From NCBI RefSeq assembly GCF_000855665.1, contig NZ_JXSS01000097.1:1-59667 (forward strand): DNA of 59,667 nucleotides, in the 5' to 3' direction. The first letter of the stretch is position 1. Every line of letters starts with the position of its first letter. Of this stretch, positions 1-9,764 are shown one piece after another. The translations under genes were made by a program, and so were the position numbers. This DNA is from Lysobacter sp. A03 (GTDB taxonomy: Bacteria; Pseudomonadota; Gammaproteobacteria; Xanthomonadales; Xanthomonadaceae). The notes below the pieces were generated by a model. That model saw only the letters and a program-made list of their open reading frames with translations. It ran no database searches and had not been told where the DNA came from.

Positions 1-66
1 GACGGCAGCGTCGCGATCATCGCCGCAGTGCTGGCGACCATCGTGGGCCTGCAGGTGCTGAATTGA
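1..66 (+). CDS. C-terminal end of an unidentified membrane protein (partial)
   Basis: An open frame enters from the left edge and stops with TGA at position 64. The 21 visible residues (DGSVAIIAAVLATIVGLQVLN) are almost all hydrophobic, which suggests a final transmembrane helix. There is too little to name the family. It converges with the hydrolase gene on the other strand, 21 bases away. The alternative is that this frame is open by chance in GC-rich DNA. Confidence 0.45.
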   Translation, partial: DGSVAIIAAVLATIVGLQVLN

Positions 67-87
67 AGGCGATTTATCCCGCCGTGC

Positions 88-1890
88 TCAGCGCGGGATC
101 GCCAGATGGTCGGCCTGCAGAGGTTTCCCGGCACCGCGCGGCGTGGTCGCGATGACCGCGTCGGCGGGCATGGGCGAACCGCTCTCCAGGTGCGCCCACG
201 TGCGATCCAGCGCCTCGTAGACATAGGGCAACAGCGGCAGGTACATGCCTGCGTACACGGGGACGCCAAGGAAGGCGTCAAAGTGTTGCGCGTTCCTGAC
301 CTGCCAGTGGTGCACATCCGCGCCGGCGTTCCGCGCGGCCGCGACATAGGGAGCGCTGGTGAACGCGGGCGGAATCAGCCCATCGTCGAGGCCGTGGATC
401 ACCATCACCGGCAGTCCGGCGGCGGGCGGGGCAACCTGCAATTCACTGATGCCCTGGCGCACGCGATCGGCGTCCGCACCCTGCCCGTTCCACAGCGCAC
501 GCAGGCACTGCAGGCCTGCCGTCGGATTGGCTGGGTCGATCGCTGGTGCGACGATGCCAACGCCCGCACCCGGCGGTATTCCAGCCGCCTCCGATGACCA
601 GGCGGCGCGTTCGGTCGCGGTCGCCGGACGCGGCGTTCCGGCTTCGGTCACCGCCGAGAACGAATAGCCGCACGGATGTGCTCCGGCCGGGAAGCGTCCG
701 TAGGCAGAGGCGTAGGTCACCGCGACCGAGCGCCACAGGTCGAAGGCAACGCTGATCGAGCCGGCACGAAGCGCCTCGTCGGTCCAGCCATTGGCACGCA
801 GGGCCTCATAGGCGGACTGCTGCTGCTCGCCCAATGTCTCGCCCTGGAGCAGACCGGCCGTTGCCAGCGCCGCACACTGCGCGTCCGCGGTCGGCATCGC
901 CGGGATTCCCAGCACTGGCAACGCGCACGGCATCAGCAGCGCCGCCTCGGTGGTGTAGTCGTAAATGGGACGCGCGCCGGAGACCGTGACGTTCGGCTCC
1001 GCCGCCACGACGGCGTCGAGCCAGTCACCCGCGGAGGCCGACTGGGCCGCCTGCAATACGGCGCCGCCGCCGTTGGAGATGCCGACCGCGATGACGCGGG
1101 TGTTGTCGAATTGGAAAGGCGCGGCATCCGGGAACGCTTCGCTGAGGATCTTCAACGCGAATTCCGCTGACTGCCTGACGTGCTCGCCCCAGTGCGCTTC
1201 GGGGTTGTCGCCGGAATGCGCATGTTTGAAGGCGATGCCCGTCGCGGGCGCCGGCTCCGGCTGGAATGCCAGCGCGGCGTCCGGCCCGCCGTTGGTGCCG
1301 TCCAGTTGCACCCCGAGCCCGGCATCAAGATCGTAATAGTCGCTGCCAGCACCCTTGTCGGTGTATGCGATTGCACACCCTTTTGGCAGCGCCCACGGGC
1401 CGGCGACCGCAATCGCACCGAGCACGCCACGCGACCCCGAGGCCGGCGCCAGCACGACGCAGCGCGCCTGCTGGTCGAAGTTGTCGGGCACCTGCACCAG
1501 CACCCGGTGCGGCTGCTTCGCGCCAGGCAGCCGTGCCAGCGCCTGGAATTCCCGGCCGGGCGATGGCGCGACGCTGCCGTAAAGCTCCGCATACCCGCCT
1601 CCCGGCGCCAGATCGGCGATGCCGCGCCAGTTGCTCCAGACTGCGCGCCGGCGCACTTCCTCGGCCGTGGGGTTTTCCGGGTCGGCAAACGCCGGTGCGG
1701 TCATGGCGCGCAGACCCTCCAGACCCAGGCCGGCGGTGAGCAGATCATCGTCGCCGCGGTGTTCGGTGACACTCACCGGGCCGAAACTTGTCGCGGCCAT
1801 GGCGGCATTTCCTGGATTGGACATGGTGGCGCAGCCAGCGACGACGGACAGGACGGCGGACAGCGATACGGCGAGCAGGGAATTTTTCAT
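88..1890 (-). CDS. secreted/lipoprotein D-(-)-3-hydroxybutyrate oligomer hydrolase
   Basis: About 600 residues. The family (3HBOH, PF10605) hydrolyses 3-hydroxybutyrate oligomers released from polyhydroxybutyrate. I chose the internal ATG at 1890 because it gives a clean lipoprotein signal (MKNSLLAVSLSAVLSVVAGC, Cys 20 in the lipobox); the longer frame adds 12 residues with no signal. Visible motifs are YYDLDAGLGVQLDGT, FKHAHSGDNPEAHWG and the nucleophile elbow GISNG (the likely catalytic Ser), with an alpha/beta-hydrolase-like C-terminal part (VMVIHGLDDGLIPP and the His in NAQHFDAF). The gene is divergent from the response regulator, 86 bases apart. A PHA-system protein is encoded at 10670, which fits an organism handling polyhydroxyalkanoates. 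The family call is fairly firm; the natural substrate is inferred. Confidence 0.82.
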   Translation of the reverse strand: MKNSLLAVSLSAVLSVVAGCATMSNPGNAAMAATSFGPVSVTEHRGDDDLLTAGLGLEGLRAMTAPAFADPENPTAEEVRRRAVWSNWRGIADLAPGGGYAELYGSVAPSPGREFQALARLPGAKQPHRVLVQVPDNFDQQARCVVLAPASGSRGVLGAIAVAGPWALPKGCAIAYTDKGAGSDYYDLDAGLGVQLDGTNGGPDAALAFQPEPAPATGIAFKHAHSGDNPEAHWGEHVRQSAEFALKILSEAFPDAAPFQFDNTRVIAVGISNGGGAVLQAAQSASAGDWLDAVVAAEPNVTVSGARPIYDYTTEAALLMPCALPVLGIPAMPTADAQCAALATAGLLQGETLGEQQQSAYEALRANGWTDEALRAGSISVAFDLWRSVAVTYASAYGRFPAGAHPCGYSFSAVTEAGTPRPATATERAAWSSEAAGIPPGAGVGIVAPAIDPANPTAGLQCLRALWNGQGADADRVRQGISELQVAPPAAGLPVMVIHGLDDGLIPPAFTSAPYVAAARNAGADVHHWQVRNAQHFDAFLGVPVYAGMYLPLLPYVYEALDRTWAHLESGSPMPADAVIATTPRGAGKPLQADHLAIPR

Positions 1891-1976
1891 GCACCGACAG
1901 TAGCAAGACCGGGGCAACCCGCTCATCGTACTTTCGTACCACGCTCCTGGCCCACGCAGTTGCTAATCTGGCGCAG

Positions 1977-2642
1977 ATGCCTTCCCTCCTGATCGCCGAC
2001 GACCATCCGCTGTTCCGGGCCGCATTGCGTGGCGCGGCGGCCGACGCAGTGGCCGACCTGACCGTGCACGAAGCCGACTCGCTGCCTACCGTGCTGGGGC
2101 TGCTGGAGTCCGAGCCCGACATCGACCTGATCCTGCTGGACCTGCACATGCCGGGCAACCACGGCCTGGCCGGTCTGGCGGCGATCCGCGCCCAGTACCC
2201 GGGCGTCGCGGTGGTGGTCGTGTCGGCCAACGATGACCCGCGCGTGATCCGACGGGCGCTGGACCACGGTGCGGCCGGTTATCTGCCCAAGAGCTCGGGA
2301 CTGGACGAGCTTCGCGACGCGATCCGCGCCGTGCTGGCGTGCGAGCAATGGTTGCCTCCCGCGCTGCGCGCCTCCGTCTCCCACACCCGCAGCTCGCCCA
2401 ATGACGCCGAACTGGCGGCCCGACTTGCCAGTCTGTCGCCACAGCAGTTCCGGGTCCTCAGCTTTGTTGCCGAAGGGCTGCTGAACAAGCAGATCGCCGA
2501 CCGCCTCGGGGTCCAGGAACGCACGGTCAAGGCGCACCTGTCGGCGATCTTCGAGCGCCTGGGCGTACGCAACCGCACTCAGGCGGGCGTGATCCTGAGG
2601 AGCCTTGAACTCGTGGACCCGGCCCGCTTGGTCGCTGACTGA
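1977..2642 (+). CDS. NarL/LuxR-type response regulator
   Basis: 221 residues. The receiver domain is N-terminal (about 3-120): acidic pair ADDH near residue 8, phospho-acceptor Asp 55 in LILLDLHMPG, and the Lys in LPKSSG near 105. A LuxR helix-turn-helix (about 150-215) has the recognition helix region LLNKQIADRLGVQERTVKAH. The start at 1977 begins with the standard MPSLLIADDHP; upstream residues of the open frame overlap the hydrolase promoter region and look non-coding. It faces the hybrid kinase gene tail to tail (11 bases between stops), so the kinase is its likely partner. The same pairing of a symporter-kinase with a LuxR regulator is common in Xanthomonadaceae. Target genes are unknown; the divergent hydrolase is a candidate. 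Confidence 0.9.
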   Translation: MPSLLIADDHPLFRAALRGAAADAVADLTVHEADSLPTVLGLLESEPDIDLILLDLHMPGNHGLAGLAAIRAQYPGVAVVVVSANDDPRVIRRALDHGAAGYLPKSSGLDELRDAIRAVLACEQWLPPALRASVSHTRSSPNDAELAARLASLSPQQFRVLSFVAEGLLNKQIADRLGVQERTVKAHLSAIFERLGVRNRTQAGVILRSLELVDPARLVAD

Positions 2643-2653
2643 GAGCAACGCGT

Positions 2654-5600
2654 TCAGTCTTCCTCGACTGCCACGGCCTCGCCACGCAGCGCAGTTGCGG
2701 CCAGCATCCGGTCCAGCACGGATTTCAACGCGAGTGGCTTGAGCGGCTTGGACAGCAACGACAGGCCCGCATCGAGCACCGCGCGCCGGACCACATGGCC
2801 GGTATCGGCGCTGAGGATCAGGGTTGGCCGGGCGCCGTGTTCGGCGGCCAGCGCTTCGGCCAGCGCCACCCCGGTGTCACCGTCGTCGAGGTGATAATCA
2901 AACAGCCACAGCGCGGCCGGTTCTCGCGCGAGGTGCCGCCGCGCGCCCTCGCGGTCCGCCGCCGTCGACACCTCGCAGCCCCATCCGCGCAGGATCGAGT
3001 CCAGCGCCGCCAGCGCCTGCGCATCGTTGTCGACCAGCAGCACGCGCAGGCCGGCGAGACCGCGCGGCGCACTGGCGACCGCCGACACCAGGGCCTCGAC
3101 GCGCGCCACCTGCATCGCGAACACCGTGCCCTGGCCCGGAACGCTATGCAGCGTCAGGGGTGCGTCGAGCAGCTGGGCGATGCGGTCGGCAATCGACAGC
3201 CCCAGGCCGAGCCCCTGCCCGGGTGCATCGATGCCGCGCCGGAACTCCTCGAAAATGGCCTGCTGCATTCCTGCTTCGATACCGGGCCCGGTGTCATGGA
3301 CTTCGATCCGCAGGCCGTCGCCGCGGCGACGTACGCCCATCAAAACACGGCCATTCACGGTGTAGCGCACCGCGTTGGCAAGGAAGTTCTGCAGCGCGCG
3401 CCGCAGCAGTTGCGGGTCGCTGTACACCCAGGCCCGGGTCGGCACGAAGCGGAATCCAAGCCCGCGCGCGGCGCCGATTGCGCTGAATTCCGAAGCCAGC
3501 GGCTCGAGCACTTCGGCCAGGGCGAAGGCCCTTGGTTCCGGGACCAGGCCGCCCGCCTCCAGGCGCGACATTTCCAGCAAGCCGGTCAGCAGGTCGCCGG
3601 TCGAGTCCAATGCTCCGCCGATCTGCGCGAGCATCGCGCGCTGTGCATCATCGGCGGCCTGCACCGACATCGCATCGGTGAACAGCTGCGCGGCATGCAA
3701 TGGCTGCATCAGGTCGTGCCCGATCGCGGCCAGGAACCGGCTCTTGGCATCATTCGCGCGCTCGGCTTCGCGGGTCGCGATCTGCAGGTCGGCAGTGCGC
3801 TCAATGACACGCTGCTCCAGCGTCTCGTTGGACTGCAGCAACGCGGCCTCGGCGCGGCGGAAATCGGTGACGTCGGTGAAAGTCGCGACAAATCCGCCTC
3901 CGGGCATGGGGTTGCCGCGGATCTCCAGGATGCTGCCATCACCGAGGATGCGTTCGGTGAGGTGCGGTGAACCGGCGCGCATGAACGCGAGCCGCCGCTC
4001 CAACGCGCGCTCCAGACCGCCTGAAGGTGGCGTGCCCTGCAGCATCGCCCAGCGCGACAGGTCGGCGATGGGTCGGCCCACCTGCAGCAGCTCGGCGGGA
4101 TATTGGAATAATTCGGCGTAGCGCCGGTTCCACGCGACCAGTCGGAGCTGTGCATCCACCACGCTGATACCCTGGCTCATGTTGTGCAGCGCTGCTTCCA
4201 GCACGCGCTGGTTGAAGCGCAGGTCCGCCGACGCCTCACCAACGATCGCGGCCACCGTGTCCAGCCCCCGCGCGCTTTCGCTACGCGCCGCATCCAGCAG
4301 AACGCGCGCCGAGGCGGAGCCGAGGACGGCCGCGAGCTCGCGCTCGATCCCCGCCTCCACCGCCGCTGACACGGGGCCGCTGGGTGGGGCCTTCTGCAAG
4401 AGTTGCTGGACGCGGTGGCGTGGCAGGAAGCGCATGCTCGCGTCACGCAGACTCTGCGCATCCATGCCCCGGTAACTGCGTCGCGGCGTGTCTCGACGCC
4501 AGCTCCAGGTCCAGCCGAGCACCGTGGCCAGCGTGCCAAGGAATAGACTGACGCCTACGGCGCGTCCCAGACGGCTCCAGCCGGTCAGCCCAAACAGACC
4601 GTCCGGCGCCAGCATGTGCACGCCCAGCGGCCCCGACTCCAGCCATGCGGGGCGATGCCCGACCACTTCGAACACCATCGGCAGCAGCAGTACCCAGGCC
4701 CAGGCCGCAAAACCCACCACCACACCGATCACCGCCGCCCGCGGCGGCGTCTGCGGCCGCCACACCGCGAACCCCAGCGCAGGCGCGAGCGTCGCCAGTG
4801 CCGAGAACGACACCGCACCGACGTCAGCCAGCGCTTCGTTGCCTCCTACCAACCGGCTGTAGGCCCAGGCCAGCAGCATGATCGCGACGATGCCGAACCG
4901 CCGCAGCATCAACACGCTGCCGCGCAGGTCGCTGCCGTCGTTGCGCGACCAGGCGCCGCGCAGCAATCCCGGCGCGAACCAGTGATTGCCGATCATCAGT
5001 CCCAGCGTCAGGGTGCTGACCACGACCATGCCGGTGGCGGCGCTCAAGCCGCCGAGGAACGCGAACAGCGCCAGGCCCTCGTGGCCCTGCGACAGCGGCA
5101 GCGCCAGCACGTACATGTCGGAGGGCACCGAGTCGCCGAGCAAGGCCGCACCGGCGGTGGCCAGCGGCAGGACCGGCAAGGCGATCAGGATCAGGTACAG
5201 CGGAAACTGCCAGCGCGCGGTGCGCACATCGCGCTCGTCGCGGCACTCAACGACACCGATATGGAACTGGTGCGGCATGATGAACATCGCCAGCGCGCCC
5301 AGCAGGACCAGTGGCAGGAAACCTGCGGAAGGCTCTGCGGGCATGGTCGGTATCGACTGCACCGGGACCTGCAGCGAGGCACCGGTGCCGGTGTCCAGCC
5401 CGAACCAGACAAACGCGCCGATGGCGAGCATCGCGCCAAGCTTGAACACGGACTCGAATGCCATGGCCAGCACCAGGCCGCGGTTGTGTTCGGTGGCGCT
5501 CGCGCGCCGGGTGCCGAACAGCATCGCAAACACCGCCATGGCCAACGCCACGTACAGGGCGCTGTCCTGCCACGGCGGCGTTGCCAGCCCGGCATCGCGG

Positions 5601-6037
5601 GTGGTCAGCATGGCGAAACTCATCGCCACCGCTTTCAGCTGCAGCGCGATGTAGGGAATCAGTCCGAGCGCGGCGACCAAGGTGACGGTGGCGGCCAGCC
5701 ACGCATCCTTGCCCAGGCGCGTGGCGATCAGGTCGGCGATCGAGGTCGCGTTGGTCTCGCGGGCCAGACGCACAAGCTTGATCATGAAGCCGACCGCGAG
5801 CACGTACAGCAGGATCGCACCGAGGAAGGTGGGTGGCAGCGGCCAGCCATAGCGCGCGGCCTGGGTGACCGTGCCGTAGAAGGTCCACGAGGTGCAGTGC
5901 ACCGCCAGCGACAGCGCATAGACGTGTCGCCAGTGACCGGCAAACAGCGCCGGACGGCGCTCGGCATACAGCGCGGCGCCGAACATCAGTCCAAGCCAGG
6001 CAAGGCTCGCGAGGGCGACGGGAGTGAAGCTCAGCAT
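2654..6037 (-). CDS. sodium/solute symporter-domain hybrid histidine kinase (CbrA-like architecture with C-terminal receiver)
   Basis: 1127 residues in one chain: residues about 1-500 form a sodium:solute-symporter-like membrane domain of 12 or so helices; a PAS domain follows (about 620-735, NMSQGISVVDAQLRLVAWN); then a short coiled coil and HisKA with phospho-acceptor His 774 (AAIGHDLMQPLHA); an HATPase domain with an N box (NFLANAVRYT) and G boxes (DTGPGIE, GLGLGLSI); and a receiver domain from about 995 with Asp 1047 (WLFDYHLDDGDTG) and Lys in LLSKPLKP. The layout matches CbrA-type sensors that couple nutrient (often histidine or carbon) sensing to gene control. The ligand cannot be read from sequence. 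The LuxR regulator at 1977 is its probable output. Confidence 0.92.
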   Translation of the reverse strand: MLSFTPVALASLAWLGLMFGAALYAERRPALFAGHWRHVYALSLAVHCTSWTFYGTVTQAARYGWPLPPTFLGAILLYVLAVGFMIKLVRLARETNATSIADLIATRLGKDAWLAATVTLVAALGLIPYIALQLKAVAMSFAMLTTRDAGLATPPWQDSALYVALAMAVFAMLFGTRRASATEHNRGLVLAMAFESVFKLGAMLAIGAFVWFGLDTGTGASLQVPVQSIPTMPAEPSAGFLPLVLLGALAMFIMPHQFHIGVVECRDERDVRTARWQFPLYLILIALPVLPLATAGAALLGDSVPSDMYVLALPLSQGHEGLALFAFLGGLSAATGMVVVSTLTLGLMIGNHWFAPGLLRGAWSRNDGSDLRGSVLMLRRFGIVAIMLLAWAYSRLVGGNEALADVGAVSFSALATLAPALGFAVWRPQTPPRAAVIGVVVGFAAWAWVLLLPMVFEVVGHRPAWLESGPLGVHMLAPDGLFGLTGWSRLGRAVGVSLFLGTLATVLGWTWSWRRDTPRRSYRGMDAQSLRDASMRFLPRHRVQQLLQKAPPSGPVSAAVEAGIERELAAVLGSASARVLLDAARSESARGLDTVAAIVGEASADLRFNQRVLEAALHNMSQGISVVDAQLRLVAWNRRYAELFQYPAELLQVGRPIADLSRWAMLQGTPPSGGLERALERRLAFMRAGSPHLTERILGDGSILEIRGNPMPGGGFVATFTDVTDFRRAEAALLQSNETLEQRVIERTADLQIATREAERANDAKSRFLAAIGHDLMQPLHAAQLFTDAMSVQAADDAQRAMLAQIGGALDSTGDLLTGLLEMSRLEAGGLVPEPRAFALAEVLEPLASEFSAIGAARGLGFRFVPTRAWVYSDPQLLRRALQNFLANAVRYTVNGRVLMGVRRRGDGLRIEVHDTGPGIEAGMQQAIFEEFRRGIDAPGQGLGLGLSIADRIAQLLDAPLTLHSVPGQGTVFAMQVARVEALVSAVASAPRGLAGLRVLLVDNDAQALAALDSILRGWGCEVSTAADREGARRHLAREPAALWLFDYHLDDGDTGVALAEALAAEHGARPTLILSADTGHVVRRAVLDAGLSLLSKPLKPLALKSVLDRMLAATALRGEAVAVEED

Positions 6038-6127
6038 CGCCGGAGCATAGCGCGCGGCACGGATTCTGCGGACCTGCTCAACGGCACAGATCCGGCGGTC
6101 GCCTGATCGGGCAGGACCCGGTTGTCC

Positions 6128-7462
6128 TTACTGCCGGGACGACCCGGTAATACCGTCTATGGTCATTCCCACGCCCCGTGCCCGTTCAACAAATCCGGGG
6201 AAAGAGGTCGCGACAGTCGCGATGTCCTTGATCCGGACCTCGCCCGAAGCCCGTTGCGCGGCGACTGCGAAGCTCATCGCGATGCGGTGGTCATCGTGGG
6301 TATCAATGCTGCCGCCGCCGAGCGCTCCGCCCTCGATGACGGCGCCGTCCGGCGCCTCCTCCACGCTGATGCCGAGCGTGCGCAGACCCGCCGCCATGGT
6401 CGCAATGCGGTCCGACTCCTTGACCCGCAACTCAGCAGCGTCGCGGACCACCGTGCGGCCGGTGGCGCACGCGGCGGCGACGAACAGCACCGGGAACTCG
6501 TCGATCATGTCCGCCACCAGCGCGGCAGGTACCTCGATGCCGTGCAGCGGCGCGTGGCGGATCAGCAGATCGGCAACCGGCTCGCCGCCGTCATCGCGGC
6601 GGTTTTCCTCGCGGATGTCGGCGCCCATCAGGCGCAATGCCTGCAGCAGCCCGGTACGGCGCGGATTGATCCCGACCGCCTCCAGTCGCAGCTCGGATCC
6701 CGGAATGATCGTTGCGGCAACGATGAAGAAGGCCGCCGAAGAAAAATCGGCGGGTACCTCGACGGGGGTGGCGTGCAGGCGGTGCCCACCGGTGAGGCGG
6801 ACGACACCAGGCGTACTCTCAACCGGCCAGCCGAAGGTGGCCAGCATCCGCTCGGTGTAGTCACGCGTCGGGTGCGGCTCGCGCACGACGGTCTCGCCCT
6901 CGGCGTACAGGCCCGCCAGCAGGACGGCGGATTTCACCTGCGCGCTGGCGACCGGCAACGCATAGTCAATCCCTCGCAGCCCCGTGCTGGCATGCAGACG
7001 CAGCGGTGGCGTGCCGCCCTCACCGGTGTCGATCCGCGCGCCCATCGCAGTGAGAGGATCGGTGACACGGCGCATCGGCCGCTTCGTCAGCGAGGCGTCA
7101 CCGACCAGCACGCTGTCGAACGCCTGCCCGGCAAGGACACCTGCCAGCAGGCGCATGCCGGTACCGGCATTGCCGCAGTCGAGCGCCTCAGCGGTGCCGC
7201 GCAGGCCATGCAGGCCGACACCGTGCACCACGCAGACCGTCGGCGCCGGGGTCTCGATCCGAACGCCAAGCTGGGTGAAGATCCGTGCCGTGGCCCGGGT
7301 GTCCTCCCCCTCGAGGAAACCATGGATCTCGGTGGTGCCTTCCGCCAACGCGCCCAGCATCACCGCGCGATGGGAAATGGACTTGTCCCCGGGGACGCGC
7401 AGGCTGCCGCGTAACGCGGTTCCCTTGCCAGCCCGCCAGTCCTGCCGTACCGCCTCGCTCAT
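6128..7462 (-). CDS. aroA: 3-phosphoshikimate 1-carboxyvinyltransferase (EPSP synthase)
   Basis: 444 residues, the normal family length. It joins shikimate-3-phosphate and phosphoenolpyruvate in the sixth step of chorismate synthesis. Visible signatures are PGDKSISHRAVMLGALAEG near the N-terminus, the CGNAGTGMRLL motif around residue 95 and RVKESDRI in the C-terminal half. The start codon overlaps the pheA stop (ATGA), so it is the third gene of a serC-pheA-aroA operon and probably translationally coupled. The following 90 bases before the kinase gene hold no feature I can name. Confidence 0.97.
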   Translation of the reverse strand: MSEAVRQDWRAGKGTALRGSLRVPGDKSISHRAVMLGALAEGTTEIHGFLEGEDTRATARIFTQLGVRIETPAPTVCVVHGVGLHGLRGTAEALDCGNAGTGMRLLAGVLAGQAFDSVLVGDASLTKRPMRRVTDPLTAMGARIDTGEGGTPPLRLHASTGLRGIDYALPVASAQVKSAVLLAGLYAEGETVVREPHPTRDYTERMLATFGWPVESTPGVVRLTGGHRLHATPVEVPADFSSAAFFIVAATIIPGSELRLEAVGINPRRTGLLQALRLMGADIREENRRDDGGEPVADLLIRHAPLHGIEVPAALVADMIDEFPVLFVAAACATGRTVVRDAAELRVKESDRIATMAAGLRTLGISVEEAPDGAVIEGGALGGGSIDTHDDHRIAMSFAVAAQRASGEVRIKDIATVATSFPGFVERARGVGMTIDGITGSSRQ

Positions 7463-8601
7463 ACGATCGCCACCGGGTAGGAACCCAGCACGCGCACCTG
7501 CTCGGCGAATTCATCGACCTCCGCCAGCGCCAGCCGCATCGCTTCCTGCTCGATATGCCCGCCGACGTCAACGAAGAACGCATATTGCCAGCGCCCGCCA
7601 TGGCCGGGCCTGGACTCGATCCGGTTCATGCTCAAGCCGTGGCGCGCGAACGGCGCCAGCACCTGGAACAGTGCACCGGGCTGGTCCTTGATGAAGATCA
7701 GCAGGGAGGTGCGGTCATTGCCGGAGGCCGGGAACAGTTCGCGCCCGAGCACCAGGAAACGCGTGGTGTTGTCGGGGCGGTCCTCGATCGGGCCGGCCAC
7801 CGACTTCAGTCCGTAAACGCTCGCGGCACTGAGTCCGGCGATCGCTGCCGCGTCATCGGCGTTGCGCGCGCGACGGGCCGCCTCGGCATTGCTCGCCAAG
7901 GGAATCTTCTCCGCATCGGGCAGGTGCTGGCGCAACCACGCCTTGCACTGGGCGAAGGACTGTGGATGCGAGTACACCCGCTCGATATCCTCGAAGCGCC
8001 CGCTGCGCGAGAGCAGGTGCTGGTGCACGCGCAGTTCGACCTCGCCGCAAATCTTCACGTCGGTGCCCAGGAAGGTGTCCAAGGTCGACTGGATCGTGCC
8101 CTGGGTCGAATTCTCCACCGGCACCACACCGAAGTCCGCCGCTCCCGACTCCACTTCGCCGAACACCTCCTCGATGCTGCCCAGCGGCAGGCCGAGGATG
8201 GAGTGGCCGAAGTGCTTGTACGCCGCCTGCTCCGAGTGAGTACCCGCCGGGCCGAGGAAACCGATCTTCAGCGGCTCCTGCTGGGCGAGGCAGGCCGACA
8301 TGATCTCGCGGAAAACCCGCACGAGCACCTCGCCTTCCAGCGGGCCCTCGTTGCGGTCGACCACGCGGCGCAAGACCTGGGCCTCGCGTTCGGGGCGGTA
8401 GTAGTCGATCGCCGCCGCCAGCGGTCCCTTGGCCTGGCCGATCTGGCTGGCGAACCGCGCCCGTTCTGCGATCAGCTCCTGGATGCTGCGATCGATGCCG
8501 TCGACACGCTCGCGCAGTTCGGCAAGCTTCGGCGCGGGCGGCTTTTTGGGCACCACGTCCCGGCCCACGTTCTTCGCAGGCGGCTTGCCCTTGGCGGTCA
8601 T
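7459..8601 (-). CDS. pheA: bifunctional chorismate mutase / prephenate dehydratase (P-protein)
   Basis: 380 residues. An AroQ chorismate mutase domain lies at about 24-110 (LAELRERVDGIDRSIQELI), a prephenate dehydratase domain at about 115-290 (FLGPAGTHSEQAA, VPVENSTQGTI, TRFLVLGRE) and a C-terminal ACT domain with the phenylalanine-binding ESRPGHGGRWQYAFFVD stretch. It commits chorismate to phenylalanine and should be feedback inhibited by Phe through the ACT domain. A short Lys/Pro-rich N-terminal tail (about 22 residues) precedes the mutase domain. The serC stop and the pheA start share one base (TGATG), and aroA overlaps its end. Confidence 0.96.
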   Translation of the reverse strand: MTAKGKPPAKNVGRDVVPKKPPAPKLAELRERVDGIDRSIQELIAERARFASQIGQAKGPLAAAIDYYRPEREAQVLRRVVDRNEGPLEGEVLVRVFREIMSACLAQQEPLKIGFLGPAGTHSEQAAYKHFGHSILGLPLGSIEEVFGEVESGAADFGVVPVENSTQGTIQSTLDTFLGTDVKICGEVELRVHQHLLSRSGRFEDIERVYSHPQSFAQCKAWLRQHLPDAEKIPLASNAEAARRARNADDAAAIAGLSAASVYGLKSVAGPIEDRPDNTTRFLVLGRELFPASGNDRTSLLIFIKDQPGALFQVLAPFARHGLSMNRIESRPGHGGRWQYAFFVDVGGHIEQEAMRLALAEVDEFAEQVRVLGSYPVAIV

Positions 8602-9686
8602 CAGCCGTTCCTCTGCTGGAAATCAGCCATGAAGTCGGCCAATGCCTGCGCGCCGGAGACCGGCATCGCGTTGTAGATCGATGCGCGCATGCCGCCCAAT
8701 ACGCGGTGGCCCTTCAGCGAGATCAGCCCCGCCGCGCGGGCCTGTTCGAGAAAACGGGAATCCAGGTTCTCGTCGTGCAACGAGAAAACGACATTCATCC
8801 GCGAACGCGCACTGTGCTCGACCGTGTTGCGATAGAACCCGTCGGACCCGTCGATGGCCGCGTACAGCAGTTGCGACTTGACCGCGCTGCGCCGGGCAAA
8901 TTCCTCCACCCCGCCTTCGTCCAGCATCCACTGGAACATCAGCCCGGCCAGGTACCAATTGAAGGTGGGCGGCGTGTTGAGCATCGAACCCGCGCGCTCG
9001 TGCGCGGCGTAATCAAGGATCGGCGCGTGCGCCTGACCGGTGCGTGCCAGCAGGTCACGGCGGACGATCACCACCGTCAGACCGACCGGCCCGAGGTTTT
9101 TCTGGGCGCCGGCGTAGATCACCCCGAAGCGGGAGATGTCCAGCGGGCCGGACGCGATGCTGGAACTGAAGTCACCGATCAGCGGCACATCGCCGACCTC
9201 GGGGATGTGGTCGAACTCGACGCCGTGGATGGTCTCGTTGGCGGTGTAGTGCACGTACGCCGCGTCCTCCGACAACGACCAGTCGGCGCGCGCCGGTAAA
9301 CCCCGATAACCGCCATCCGCGGTATCGGCCGCTATGCGGGCGTCGACATAGGGCTGGGCCTGTTTGATGGCGGTCGCGCCCCAGTGGCCGGTCAGGACGT
9401 AGTCCGCGGGTTGGCCGGGCGCGGCGAAGTTGAGGGGTATCAGCGCCTGCTGGGTGGTCGCCCCGCCCTGGAGGAAAAGGACCGCGTAGTCATCGGGCAC
9501 CGACAGCAGCTTGCGCAGGTCGGCTTCGGCCTTTTCCGCGGCGCGCATGAACTCCGGACCGCGATGGCTCAGCTCGAGCACCGAGGCGCCGGCGCCGTTC
9601 CAGTCCAGCAACTCCTCGCGGGCTTGCTCGAGGACGGCTTCGGGAAGGGCCGCAGGGCCGGCGCTGAAGTTGTACGGACGGGACAT
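8601..9686 (-). CDS. serC: phosphoserine aminotransferase
   Basis: 361 residues from the ATG at 9686, chosen because it starts with [21 protein letters not shown], the canonical N-terminus; the longer open frame adds 14 unlike residues. It transaminates 3-phosphohydroxypyruvate to phosphoserine and also serves pyridoxal-phosphate synthesis. The cofactor lysine is in [15 protein letters not shown] around residue 195; GGATTQ near residue 77 fits the phosphate-binding region. It is the first gene of the serC-pheA-aroA operon, an order well known in proteobacteria. The 78-base gap upstream should contain the promoter, but I could not pick convincing hexamers. Confidence 0.96.
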   Translation of the reverse strand: MSRPYNFSAGPAALPEAVLEQAREELLDWNGAGASVLELSHRGPEFMRAAEKAEADLRKLLSVPDDYAVLFLQGGATTQQALIPLNFAAPGQPADYVLTGHWGATAIKQAQPYVDARIAADTADGGYRGLPARADWSLSEDAAYVHYTANETIHGVEFDHIPEVGDVPLIGDFSSSIASGPLDISRFGVIYAGAQKNLGPVGLTVVIVRRDLLARTGQAHAPILDYAAHERAGSMLNTPPTFNWYLAGLMFQWMLDEGGVEEFARRSAVKSQLLYAAIDGSDGFYRNTVEHSARSRMNVVFSLHDENLDSRFLEQARAAGLISLKGHRVLGGMRASIYNAMPVSGAQALADFMADFQQRNG

Positions 9687-9764
9687 GGGGGCGTTCCAGT
9701 GGGGCGTGACCCCCAAGGTATGCCGCACTGCAGCACGATGTAAAGACCGCGTGGTGGCGGTTGC

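Noticed and set aside
6122-7414. 430-residue plus-strand frame opposite aroA
   Set aside because: Arg/Gly-rich composition, no family motif, and entirely antisense to a clear EPSP synthase; typical GC-rich shadow frame.
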